DNA of 22,565 nt from Pseudomonadota bacterium (GTDB lineage: Bacteria > Pseudomonadota > Alphaproteobacteria > Rhodobacterales > Rhodobacteraceae), in contig JACZTQ010000013.1 of the NCBI GenBank assembly GCA_022573605.1, forward strand, positions 1 through 22,565. The letters run 5' to 3'. Made by a program: the position numbers and the translations under genes. The notes beneath the pieces are model-generated. The model was given only the letters and a program-made list of their open reading frames with translations. It was not told the DNA's origin and ran no database searches. This document shows positions 14,586 through 22,448 of this stretch, in pieces; the stretch's first letter is position 1, and each line of letters begins with the position of its first letter.

Positions 14586-15625
14586 AGATCCTGGTCACCG
14601 GCGGGGCGGGTTTCATCGGCTCGGCGGTCATCCGGCAACTGATCCGCGAGGCCGGCGCGACGGTGGTCAATCTCGACAAGCTGACCTATGCCGCGACCCC
14701 GGAGGCGCTGGAAGATTGCGCTGAGAACCCGCGCTACCGGCTGGTCGAGGGCGATATCTGCGACCGCGCGCTGGTCGCCGGCCTGTTCGAGGAGCATGCA
14801 CCCGACGCGGTCATGCACCTCGCCGCCGAGAGCCATGTCGACCGCTCGATCGACGGCCCGGCGGATTTCCTGCAAACCAACATCATCGGAACCTTCACCC
14901 TGCTCGAGGCGGCGCGGGCCTGGCGCGCCGGGCGCAAGGGCGACTTCCGCTTCCACCATATCTCGACCGACGAGGTCTACGGCGCCCTCGGCCCGGACGA
15001 TGCCGCCTTTTGCGAGACCACGCCCTACGCGCCGAACAGCCCCTATTCGGCCTCGAAGGCCGCCTCCGATCATCTGGTCAGGGCCTGGGGCGAGACCTAC
15101 GGCCTGCCGGTCGTCACCTCCAACTGCTCGAACAATTACGGCCCCTGGCAGTTTCCGGAAAAACTGATCCCGGTGATGCTGATCGCCGCCTTCGAGGGCC
15201 GCCCGCTGCCGGTCTACGGCGCCGGCGAGAACATCCGCGACTGGCTCCACGTGGAAGACCACGCAAGGGCGCTGCGCCTCGTGCTGGAGCACGGCGCCAA
15301 CGGCGCCTGCTACAACATCGGCGGCGACGCCGAGCGCCGCAACATCGACGTGGTGCGCCGGATCTGCGCGCTGATGGACCAGCACCGCCCCGCCGGCGCC
15401 CCCCACGAGCGGCTGATCAGCTTTGTTGCCGACCGTCCCGGGCACGACCTGCGCTACGCGGTCGATAGCTCGAAGATCCGGCGCGAGCTGGGCTGGTCGC
15501 CCTGCGAAACCTTCGAGACCGGGCTGCGCGGCACCATCGCCTGGTACCTGGACAACGCAAGCTGGTGGCAGGGCATCCGCGAAGACAGCGCCCGCGGCCG
15601 GCGGCTCGGGCTGCGGGGCGGCTGA
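14582..15625 (+). CDS. rfbB: dTDP-glucose 4,6-dehydratase
   Basis: This 347-residue extended SDR enzyme (RmlB) converts dTDP-D-glucose to dTDP-4-keto-6-deoxy-D-glucose, the shared precursor of both sugar branches in this locus. The NAD-binding motif TGGAGFIG is at residues 6-13, the dehydratase signature HISTDEVYG with Thr129-Asp130-Glu131, and the active-site YSASK with Tyr155 and Lys159. 'SNCSNNYGPWQFPEKLIP' and 'RDWLHVEDHARAL' are hallmark RmlB segments. It overlaps rfbC by 4 bases, and rfbD starts 2 bases after its stop, so C-B-D form one coupled block. Gene order C-B-D without A is unusual; rmlA is not in the window. Confidence 0.96.
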   Translation: MKILVTGGAGFIGSAVIRQLIREAGATVVNLDKLTYAATPEALEDCAENPRYRLVEGDICDRALVAGLFEEHAPDAVMHLAAESHVDRSIDGPADFLQTNIIGTFTLLEAARAWRAGRKGDFRFHHISTDEVYGALGPDDAAFCETTPYAPNSPYSASKAASDHLVRAWGETYGLPVVTSNCSNNYGPWQFPEKLIPVMLIAAFEGRPLPVYGAGENIRDWLHVEDHARALRLVLEHGANGACYNIGGDAERRNIDVVRRICALMDQHRPAGAPHERLISFVADRPGHDLRYAVDSSKIRRELGWSPCETFETGLRGTIAWYLDNASWWQGIREDSARGRRLGLRGG

Positions 15626-15626
15626 G

Positions 15627-16517
15627 ATGCGCCTCCTGGTGATCGGCCGGTCGGGACAGCTCGCGCGCGCCCTGGACCTGCGCCGGGCCGGCGCGGCCCG
15701 GACACGCTTTGCCGGCCGCGAGAGGGTGGACCTGATGGTCCCCGGTCAGGCCCGGGAGGCGATCGAAGCCGAGCGGCCGGATCTGGTCATCAACGCCGCC
15801 GCCTATACGGCGGTGGACGATGCCGAGACCGAGCGCGAGGCCGCGTTCAGGATCAACGGCGCGGCGGTCGGCGAGATCGCCGCCGCCGCCGCCGCCGTCG
15901 GCGCCGCCCTGATTCAGATCTCGACCGACTACGTCTTCGACGGCGCCAAGCCGGGCGCCTATGTCGAGACCGATCCGGTCGATCCGGTGAACGCCTACGG
16001 CGCCAGCAAGCGCGCCGGCGAACGGGCGGCGCTGGAGGGCAATGCGCGCACCGTGGTGCTGCGCACCTCGTGGCTCTATTCGCCCTGGGGCCGGAACTTC
16101 GTCCTGACCATGCTCAGGCTGGCGCGCGACCATGACCGGCTGCGCATCGTCGACGACCAGCACGGCAATCCGACCTCGGCGCTCGATCTGGCCGACGCCT
16201 GCCTGGCGATCGCCGGCGATCTGGTCGGCAGGCCCGCCGACAGCCCGCTCTGGGGACTTTATCACTACGCCGGGCGCGGCACCTGCAGCTGGGCGGACTT
16301 CGCGGCGGCGATCTTCGAGCAGACCGGACAGCGCGGCGCTCCCGGCCCCGCGATCGAGCGGGTCGCCAGCGCCGACTATCCGACGAAAGCGCCCCGCCCC
16401 GCCAACTCGGCCCTCGACTGCGCCAGGTTCGAGGCCGCGTTCGGGGTCAAGACGGCGCCATGGCGCCAAGCGCTGGCGCGGGTGCTGGAGCTGATCGCAA
16501 AGGGGGACGGCGCATGA
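15627..16517 (+). CDS. rfbD: dTDP-4-dehydrorhamnose reductase
   Basis: This 296-residue SDR-type enzyme (RmlD) uses NAD(P)H to reduce dTDP-4-keto-L-rhamnose to dTDP-L-rhamnose. The nucleotide-binding motif GRSGQLA is at residues 7-13, 'DLVINAAAYTAVDDAE' at 52-67, catalytic STDYVFDG at 99-106 (Thr100, Asp101), and YGASK at 124-128 (Tyr124, Lys128). 'LRTSWLYSPWGRNFVLTML' is typical of the family. ATG at 15627 starts 2 bases after the rfbB stop. A GCC-repeat run in the middle encodes an alanine stretch (EIAAAAAAVGAAL). After its stop there is a 148-base gap where rmlA might be expected but is not found. Confidence 0.95.
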   Translation: MRLLVIGRSGQLARALDLRRAGAARTRFAGRERVDLMVPGQAREAIEAERPDLVINAAAYTAVDDAETEREAAFRINGAAVGEIAAAAAAVGAALIQISTDYVFDGAKPGAYVETDPVDPVNAYGASKRAGERAALEGNARTVVLRTSWLYSPWGRNFVLTMLRLARDHDRLRIVDDQHGNPTSALDLADACLAIAGDLVGRPADSPLWGLYHYAGRGTCSWADFAAAIFEQTGQRGAPGPAIERVASADYPTKAPRPANSALDCARFEAAFGVKTAPWRQALARVLELIAKGDGA

Positions 16518-16665
16518 CAGGCACGGTTCCGGCCGGGCAAACCGGCAAAGCTGAATATTGTCCGGGCGGTGCAAATGGGTTTACCCTCCGCCGGTCAAGG
16601 CGTTCCGGGGAAATCCGCGGCCAACCGCTGATTCGCTTGCCGGCACGGACATGCCGTCGAGGTGG

Positions 16666-17097
16666 ATGATGTCACTGGAAAATTGCTCGATCATCGACTT
16701 CCCGGTCATCCACGACCCGCGCGGCAACCTGACCTTCATCGAGGGCGACAATCACATCCCGTTCGAGATTGCCCGGGTCTATTACCTCTACGACGTGCCG
16801 GGCGGCGCCCAGCGCGGCGGCCACGCCCACCGGGAGCTGAGCCAACTGATCATCGCCATGTCGGGAAGTTTCGACGTTCATCTCGACGACGGCGCCGAAA
16901 AGCGCACCTTCCACCTCAACCGATCCTATTACGGGCTTCATGTCTGCCCGATGATCTGGCGCGAGATCGACAATTTCTCCTCGGGCTCGGTCTGCCTCGT
17001 GCTGGCCTCGCACCGCTACGACGAGTCGGACTATTTCCGCGACCACGGCGAGTTCCGCAGCGCGGTGAAGGAAGGCCAAGGTGATCTCCTTTCTTGA
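16666..17097 (+). CDS. fdtA: dTDP-4-oxo-6-deoxyhexose 3,4-ketoisomerase (FdtA/QdtA type)
   Basis: This 143-residue single-domain cupin (WxcM C-terminal-like) moves the keto group from C4 to C3 of dTDP-4-keto-6-deoxyglucose, first step toward dTDP-3-amino-3,6-dideoxyhexoses. The active-site histidine pair is in RGGHAHRE (His53, His55), preceded by 'FEIARVYYLYDVPGGAQR'; 'IDNFSSGSVCLVLAS' and 'YDESDYFRDH' near the end are typical. FdtA and QdtA differ in C4 stereochemistry (galacto or gluco product), which I cannot tell apart by eye, so the symbol is approximate. ATG 16666 (or 16669) is preceded by GAGGTGG; ATG 16651 is possible. The last 17 bases overlap the aminotransferase gene. Confidence 0.88.
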   Translation: MMSLENCSIIDFPVIHDPRGNLTFIEGDNHIPFEIARVYYLYDVPGGAQRGGHAHRELSQLIIAMSGSFDVHLDDGAEKRTFHLNRSYYGLHVCPMIWREIDNFSSGSVCLVLASHRYDESDYFRDHGEFRSAVKEGQGDLLS

Positions 17098-18187
17098 CGT
17101 GAAAGCGGCCTATGACGAGCTGCGGCCCGAGATCGACCGGGCGATCGCGCGGGTCTGCGCCAGCGGCCGGTATATCCTCGGCCCCGAGGTCGAGCGTTTC
17201 GAGGACGCCTTCGCGAGCCATGTCGAGGCCGCGCATTGTGTCGGCGTCGGCAACGGCCTCGATGCCCTGGTGCTGATCCTGCGCGCCCTCGGCATCGGCC
17301 CGGGCGACGAGGTGATCGTCCCGGCCCAGACCTTTGTCGCCACCTGGCTGGCGGTGAGCTGGGCCGGCGCCACACCGGTGCCGGTCGAGGTCGATACCGA
17401 CGGCGCGCTGATCAGCCCGGAAGCGATCGAGGCCGCGATCACCCCGCGGACCAAGGCGGTGATGCCGGTGCACCTGTTCGGCCATCCCGCCGATCTCGAC
17501 CCGATCTGCGACATCGCCGGGCGCCACGCCATCGCCGTGATCGAGGACGCGGCCCAGGCCCACGGCGCCCGCTACAAGGGCAAGCGGATCGGCGCGCGCG
17601 GCACTGCGGCGGCCTGGAGCTTCTATCCCGCCAAGAACCTCGGCGCGATGGGTGACGGCGGCGCGGTCACCACCGACGATGCGGCCCTGGCGGAGCGGAT
17701 TCGCCTGCTGAGGAATTACGGCTCGGCCGGGAAACATGTCCACCAGATCGCCGGGGTCAACAGCCGGCTGGACCCGATCCAGGCGGCCATCATGGCCGAA
17801 AAGCTGCCCCGGCTCGAGGCCTGGAACAGCCACCGCCGCCGCATCGCCGCGTTCTATCTCGAAGCCCTGGCCGATCTGCCGGTCGATCTGCCCAAACCCG
17901 CCGACTGGGCCGAACCGGTCTGGCACCTGTTCGCGATCCGCTGCGCCCGCCGGGACCGGCTGGCGGAGCGGTTGCGCCGGACGGGCGTCGCCACCGGCTG
18001 CCACTATCCGGTGGTGCCCTATCGGCAGGGCGCCTATGCGGGCGCCGCCGGTGCCGCGTCTTTCCCGATCGCCGAGGATTGGGCGGCGCGCTGCCTCAGC
18101 CTGCCGATCGGGCCGCATCTCGAGCTGGCCGACGCCGAGCGCGTGGCCGACGCGGTGCGCAGTGCGCTGCAAGAGGCCGGGTCATGA
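17081..18187 (+). CDS. fdtB: PLP-dependent sugar aminotransferase (DegT/DnrJ/EryC1 family, FdtB/QdtB type)
   Basis: This 368-residue aminotransferase would transfer an amino group to C3 of the dTDP-3-keto-6-deoxyhexose made by the preceding enzyme, giving dTDP-Fuc3N or dTDP-Qui3N. The PLP lysine is Lys185 in FYPAKNLGAMGDGG, the ring-nitrogen aspartate is Asp156 in VIEDAAQAHGA, and 'GNGLDALVLILRALGIGPGDEVIVP' forms the cofactor phosphate region at about 57-81. 'LRNYGSAGKHVHQIAGVNSRLDPIQAA' is characteristic of the family. GTG at 17081 has AAGGAAGG at 17067-17074 six bases upstream, and the gene overlaps fdtA by 17 bases, a strong sign of coupled expression. The stop overlaps the acyltransferase start (ATGA). 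Confidence 0.9.
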   Translation: MISFLDVKAAYDELRPEIDRAIARVCASGRYILGPEVERFEDAFASHVEAAHCVGVGNGLDALVLILRALGIGPGDEVIVPAQTFVATWLAVSWAGATPVPVEVDTDGALISPEAIEAAITPRTKAVMPVHLFGHPADLDPICDIAGRHAIAVIEDAAQAHGARYKGKRIGARGTAAAWSFYPAKNLGAMGDGGAVTTDDAALAERIRLLRNYGSAGKHVHQIAGVNSRLDPIQAAIMAEKLPRLEAWNSHRRRIAAFYLEALADLPVDLPKPADWAEPVWHLFAIRCARRDRLAERLRRTGVATGCHYPVVPYRQGAYAGAAGAASFPIAEDWAARCLSLPIGPHLELADAERVADAVRSALQEAGS

Positions 18188-18744
18188 TCGGCCCCCTGCT
18201 TCGCGGCCTGTCGCGGCGCGGCGCGCGACTGCATCCCTATCTCAACCGGCTGCGCTACGAGCTCTGCCGCTGGCGCTTCGACGAAGCCGGGCCCAAGGGA
18301 TCGCTGGCCGGCGACGTCCGGATCAGCCCCACCCTTCGCGTTCGCCTCGCGGAGCGGGTGGCGCTGCGGCGCGGGGTCTTTCTCGGCGGGCACGGCGAGA
18401 TCACCATCGGCGCCGGCACGGTGCTGAACGAGGGCTGCATCATCGCCGCGCTGGAGCGCGTCGAGATCGGCGCCAACTGCCTGCTGGCGCCGCGGGTCTA
18501 CATCCTCGATGTCGACCATGTCTTCGAGCGCGGCGATATCCCGATCGCCGAGCAGGGCTACAACGTGGCGCCGGTGGTGATCGGCGACGGGGTCTGGATC
18601 GGCACCCAGGCGGTGATCTGCAAGGGCGTGAGCATCGGACCCGGCGCGGTGATCGGCGCCAACAGCGTGGTCACCCGCGATATTCCGGCCATGGCGGTGG
18701 CCGCGGGCCTGCCCGCGAAAGTGATCCGGATGCGCCGGGAATGA
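18184..18744 (+). CDS. Left-handed beta-helix (hexapeptide-repeat) acyltransferase, candidate dTDP-3-amino-sugar N-acetyltransferase
   Basis: This 186-residue protein has imperfect hexapeptide repeats from about residue 45 to 165 (RVALRRGVFLGG..., EITIGAGTVLNEGCII, VEIGANCLLAPRVYI, VVIGDGVWIGTQAVICKGVSIGPGAVIGANSVV). A likely catalytic histidine is His112 in DVDHVFE. The C-terminal AGLPAKVIR is typical of trimeric acetyl-CoA-dependent transferases of the maltose/galactoside acetyltransferase type. The first 40 residues are basic with few repeats. Overlap with the aminotransferase gene (ATGA) makes it the natural partner that acetylates the new amino group (FdtC role). A sugar O-acetyltransferase is possible, and a formyltransferase elsewhere in the window could compete for the same amine. 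Confidence 0.8.
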   Translation: MIGPLLRGLSRRGARLHPYLNRLRYELCRWRFDEAGPKGSLAGDVRISPTLRVRLAERVALRRGVFLGGHGEITIGAGTVLNEGCIIAALERVEIGANCLLAPRVYILDVDHVFERGDIPIAEQGYNVAPVVIGDGVWIGTQAVICKGVSIGPGAVIGANSVVTRDIPAMAVAAGLPAKVIRMRRE

Positions 18745-20213
18745 CCCCAGGCCTGACCCGCGCCTTCGTCATCTTCACCGGCGCTTCGATCGTCGGGCTG
18801 GCCTGCCAGATCACCAAGGGCAAGATCGCGGCGATCTTCCTCGGCCCCGCGGGGGTCGGCATTCTCAACCAGCTCACCCAGTTGTGGATGTTCTCGGCGA
18901 CCGTCGCCGGGCTCGGCTTCTTCAACGGCATCGTCCACCACATCTCGCGCAGCCACGGCGACAGCGACACCGCGGGCATCCGCCGGCAGATCTCGTCCTC
19001 GGTCCTGTTCCTGCAGATCTTCGCGCTCGGCGCGGCGGCCATCGCGGTGGTGTTCTCGGCCGAAATCTCGGCGGCGATCTTTGCCGACGGCGGCAGCCGG
19101 GCGCATTATGTCGCGCTGATCATGGTATCGGTGCCGATCGGGGTGGCGGCGCAGAACTATCGCGGGGTGCTCAGCGGGGTGCGCGCCGTCGGCGCCCAGG
19201 CGCGGGCCCAGATGACCGCCGACCTGTCCAGCGTCGCGCTCTCGGCCCTGCTGGTGCCGCTGCTGGGGCTGACCGGCGCAATCGCCACCTTCATCGGCCT
19301 TCAGACCGTGCTTCTGGCGATGAATTTCCTGATGTCCGTCCGGACGCTGGGAAGCGCGGTGGTGCTGCCCCGGCCCGGTGAATTCCGCTGGGCCGAGATC
19401 CGGCGCAATGCCGGTTTCAGCTCGATCGCATTGCTGCTGACGGCGCTATCGACATTTATGGTGGTGCTGGTCGGGCGCTGGATCCTGCAGTCGCTCGGCC
19501 TCGATCAGAACGGCATCTTCGCCACCGCGTGGCGGGTCTCGGCGGTCTATTTCACCGCCCTCTACGCCGCCGTGGGCGGGTTCTACTTCCCCACCCTCTC
19601 GGCCACAAGGAGCGACGCCGACCTGATCGAGCAGATGAACCGGGCGCTGGCCTTCTTCATGTTCCTGGTGCCGCCGGTGGCGGCGCTGCTGATCGCCGGC
19701 GGGCCGCTGCTGATGACCGTCCTGTTCTCGGCCGAGTTCGTCCCGGCGGCGGCATTGCTGCTGCTGATGCTGCCCGGAGACCTGTTTCGCATTTCGGCCG
19801 AGACGCTCGGCCTGGCGCTGCTGGCGCGGCGGCGCTTCCTGTTCTACGGCTCGTGTTACCTGGTCTTTGCCGGGGTCTATCTGGGGCTGATCCGGTTGCT
19901 GCTGCCGGAGCACGGGCTGATGGGCATCGCCGCCGCCTATCTGGTCGCCCAAACGGTCCAGGCGGCGCTGGTGGTTGTTCTGGTCAGGCGGGCCTTCGGC
20001 TTCCGGCTCGACGCCGCCTGCGGCGGCGCCCTGTGGCGCGGCTTCGCCCTGGTGGCGGCGGTCTCGGTTGCCACCGGCCTGGCGGCCTCGGGGCCTGTTG
20101 CCTGGGCGCTTGCCGCCCTCTGCCTCGCGGCCTGGCTGCGCCTGAGCTGGCGCGACCCGACCTTCCGGTCGCTGGCCCTTGCCGGGCTCCAGCGGCTGCG
20201 CCGATGGGGTTGA
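18741..20213 (+). CDS. wzx: Polysaccharide repeat-unit flippase (Wzx, MOP superfamily)
   Basis: This 490-residue integral membrane protein has about twelve or more hydrophobic segments along its full length. The N-terminus 'KGKIAAIFLGPAGVGILNQLTQL' is typical of WzxE/Wzx-type O-antigen translocases, which flip undecaprenyl-diphosphate-linked repeat units across the inner membrane. The central 'GRWILQSLGLDQNGIFATAWRVSAVY' and the following 'FYFPTLSA' region fit the same family. ATG at 18741 overlaps the acyltransferase stop by 4 bases, so the run fdtA-fdtB-acyltransferase-wzx is translationally coupled throughout. It ends the long plus-strand run, with only 3 bases to the stop of the convergent GT2. 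Confidence 0.88.
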   Translation: MTPGLTRAFVIFTGASIVGLACQITKGKIAAIFLGPAGVGILNQLTQLWMFSATVAGLGFFNGIVHHISRSHGDSDTAGIRRQISSSVLFLQIFALGAAAIAVVFSAEISAAIFADGGSRAHYVALIMVSVPIGVAAQNYRGVLSGVRAVGAQARAQMTADLSSVALSALLVPLLGLTGAIATFIGLQTVLLAMNFLMSVRTLGSAVVLPRPGEFRWAEIRRNAGFSSIALLLTALSTFMVVLVGRWILQSLGLDQNGIFATAWRVSAVYFTALYAAVGGFYFPTLSATRSDADLIEQMNRALAFFMFLVPPVAALLIAGGPLLMTVLFSAEFVPAAALLLLMLPGDLFRISAETLGLALLARRRFLFYGSCYLVFAGVYLGLIRLLLPEHGLMGIAAAYLVAQTVQAALVVVLVRRAFGFRLDAACGGALWRGFALVAAVSVATGLAASGPVAWALAALCLAAWLRLSWRDPTFRSLALAGLQRLRRWG

Positions 20214-20216
20214 GCC

Positions 20217-21164
20217 CTACCCGCCCCGGCGGCGGTCGAGCAGGAAATTGGCCAGGAAGGAGGGCAGCAGCGTCAGCACCAGGCCCTGGAGCACGGAGCG
20301 CTTCAGGATCGCCCGCGGCCGCTCCAGAATCGCGCGCCACAGGCAGCGCCGCCCGAGCGCGAAGTCGCGCTCGCCGACGATGATGTCGAGCCCCTTGATC
20401 ACCCCGGTCCGCGACAGCACGCGCGCCCGCAACCGGGCGATGTTCCCGGGCAGTCCCGGGCGTGCGAAGAATTTCTCCCAGTATCTGATGTTCTCGAAAT
20501 ACATCAGCTTGTGGTTGGAACCGATGTTGTAGCCGTGCCCGCGCATCACCGCGACCACCTCGTCGACATAGTCGAACCGGTAGTGCAGTGCGATCTTGAC
20601 GTAGATCGCCTCGCCCTCGGCCCGGAAGTCCTCGTCGAAGGGCACCCGCTCGAAGCACTCGCGGCGGAACATCGGGGTGACCGGATAGACGAAATTGCCC
20701 TCGGCCAGCAAGGCCTCGGCGACCCAGCCCCGGCGCGGCGCCAGCGGTTGCCAGAGGACGCTCTCGCCGGTGTCCTCGAAATGGCGCAGCCCCTTGCCAT
20801 AGACCACTCCCACATCGTCCGGGCCTTCCAGGAACCGGCGCACCTGCAACGCCACCTTGTCGGGCAGATACCAGTCGTCCGAGGGCAGGAAGCAGATCAG
20901 CGCGCCGCGCGCGCGCGCCAGCGCCTGGTTCAGCACCGCGCCCTGGCCGCGGTTGCGCTGGTTCAGGATCACAGTGATTTCGGGCCGCCCCCGGTAGCCG
21001 CGCAGCACCTCGTGGCTGTCGTCGGTGGAGCCGTCGTCGACGACGATCAGCTCGATCGGCGCATAGCTCTGCCCGGTCACGCTGTCGATCGCCTTGGCGA
21101 TATACTGGGCGTGATTGAAGGACGGGATGATCACCGTGACCAGGGGGTTCTCAGGCTCGTTCAT
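20217..21164 (-). CDS. GT2-family glycosyltransferase
   Basis: This 315-residue GT-A glycosyltransferase opens with the classic VTVIIPSFNHAQYIAKAIDSV. It carries VVDDGSTDDS (Asp43, Asp44) for nucleotide binding, NRGQGAVLNQAL, and a DXD-like metal site in LPSDDWYLPD (Asp96, Asp97). A later conserved acidic region is FDEDFRAEGE. The C-terminal 'RAILKRSVLQGLVLTLLPSFLANFLLD' is hydrophobic or amphipathic and may associate with the membrane. ATG at 21164 has GGAG a few bases upstream on the minus strand; the frame extends upstream to 21239 without homology. It is convergent with wzx (3-base gap) and divergent from the formyltransferase. Donor and acceptor sugars are unknown. Confidence 0.88.
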   Translation of the reverse strand: MNEPENPLVTVIIPSFNHAQYIAKAIDSVTGQSYAPIELIVVDDGSTDDSHEVLRGYRGRPEITVILNQRNRGQGAVLNQALARARGALICFLPSDDWYLPDKVALQVRRFLEGPDDVGVVYGKGLRHFEDTGESVLWQPLAPRRGWVAEALLAEGNFVYPVTPMFRRECFERVPFDEDFRAEGEAIYVKIALHYRFDYVDEVVAVMRGHGYNIGSNHKLMYFENIRYWEKFFARPGLPGNIARLRARVLSRTGVIKGLDIIVGERDFALGRRCLWRAILERPRAILKRSVLQGLVLTLLPSFLANFLLDRRRGG

Positions 21165-21388
21165 GCCATCTCCGGTCGATGGAGCGCCACCATATCGCAA
21201 ACCACGAGCCGATCCGGCCCAACGCCGTTGCCGCTCCATTCTTAGGAAACGGACCGCCGGTTATCAACCGCTTAGCAACGCGCTCTTGGGGCTGAAGGGG
21301 CGCGCGCATCCGGGCCGGTTTATGCCTTGCCACCACCCGGGGCCTATGCCATCCCTTGCCCGTCCTTCAGGAGAGCCGGATCAACAAG

Positions 21389-22384
21389 ATGCCGAGGATC
21401 GCCATTGCCGGAAAGAACCAGGTCGCGATCGATGGCATGAACGCGGCGCTCGCCCTCGATATGAACCGCCGGGTGTATTGCGTCGCCAACCGAAGCGACG
21501 ACGGCGTGGATCGTTGGCAGCCTTCGTTTCGCAAATGCGCCGCCGCCAGCGCCAGGGTCGAACTGGTCGAGCTGGATGATCTGTTCGATCTGGACGACAT
21601 TCACTTTTTCTCGCTCGAGTTCGACCGGATTTTAAAACCGGAGAGGTTCAGAAGTGCGGCTCTGTTCAATCTGCACTTCTCGCTCCTGCCGGCGTATCGG
21701 GGAATGTATACCTCGACCATGCCGCTGCTGAATGGAGAAACCGAGAGCGGTGTCACCCTGCACCGGATCGACGGCGGTATCGACACCGGACCGATGGTCA
21801 CCCGGCGATCATTCCCGATCCTGACCGAAGATACGGCGCGGGACCTCTATCTCAAATACTTGCAGGCCGGTTCGCGGCTGTTCCGGGAACATCTGAAATC
21901 CGTTGTGCTCGGAGACTTCAGCCAGACCGATCAGCCTGAAGCCGGATCGAGCTACACCTCGAGATCGGCGATCGACTACGGCAACCTCAAGATCGATATG
22001 AACCGTAGCGCATTGCAGGTTCACAACCAGATCCGGGCCTTCACCTTCCGCGAGTATCAACTCCCGGTCATCGGAGGCATGCCGATCTACAGATCGCAAA
22101 TGACCGACACCCGATCCGGCGCGGAACCGGGGACGCTGTCGGGCCGCACGGCGCACACGCTCCGCCTGGCGACGCTCGATCATGATCTGATCCTGTTCCC
22201 GGACCGGTTCGACGATGCCCTGGCAGCCATCTGTGCGGACGACCATCGCTCTCTCGAGCAAATCTTGGCGCAGTTTCCGGGCCTCGCGGCCGAGCAGGAT
22301 CCGCAGGGGCTGTCCCTGCCCGGCCAGGCGCGAAAAGCGCGCGCCGTCAATTGCCTTGAGCTCCTCGCATCGGCCGAGCCCTGA
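21389..22384 (+). CDS. dTDP-3-amino-3,6-dideoxyhexose N-formyltransferase (QdtF/FdtF/WlaRD-like)
   Basis: This 331-residue formyl_trans_N enzyme would transfer formyl from N10-formyl-tetrahydrofolate to a sugar amine. The catalytic triad is visible: Asn94 and His96 in LFNLHFSLLPAYRGMY and Asp132 in GGIDTGPMV. 'RWQPSFRK' (42-49), 'FFSLEFDRILKP' (73-84), 'TARDLYLKYLQAG', and 'AIDYGNLKIDMNRSALQVHNQIRAFTFREYQLP' resemble sugar N-formyltransferases acting on dTDP-Qui3N or dTDP-Fuc3N more than methionyl-tRNA formyltransferase. The tail after about residue 280 has one ankyrin-like pattern (EQDPQGLSL... VNCLELLAS). The gene fits the aminotransferase pathway upstream but lies outside its operon. ATG at 21389 begins family homology; AGGAGAG at 21369 is rather far away (about 13 bases). 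Confidence 0.82.
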   Translation: MPRIAIAGKNQVAIDGMNAALALDMNRRVYCVANRSDDGVDRWQPSFRKCAAASARVELVELDDLFDLDDIHFFSLEFDRILKPERFRSAALFNLHFSLLPAYRGMYTSTMPLLNGETESGVTLHRIDGGIDTGPMVTRRSFPILTEDTARDLYLKYLQAGSRLFREHLKSVVLGDFSQTDQPEAGSSYTSRSAIDYGNLKIDMNRSALQVHNQIRAFTFREYQLPVIGGMPIYRSQMTDTRSGAEPGTLSGRTAHTLRLATLDHDLILFPDRFDDALAAICADDHRSLEQILAQFPGLAAEQDPQGLSLPGQARKARAVNCLELLASAEP

Positions 22385-22448
22385 CGCGGGAACGGCGGCG
22401 AGCGGATTATCGGATCATAAGCGCTGAACCGCTCGGACCCGCGGAATT

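Noticed and set aside
16514..16669. 51-codon frame overlapping the rfbD stop as ATGA
   Set aside because: No similarity to RmlA or any family I know, and it runs into the ketoisomerase start; kept only as a possible scar in the findings.
17736..20213. Apparent 825-codon fusion upstream of wzx
   Set aside because: The first 335 codons are an out-of-frame reading of the aminotransferase and acyltransferase genes; wzx begins at 18741 with an ATGA overlap.
22399..22435. Possible terminator (CGAGCGG / CCGCTCG) after the formyltransferase gene
   Set aside because: Only a 7-base stem with a 23-base loop, and the T-run follows some 20 bases later; too weak to call.
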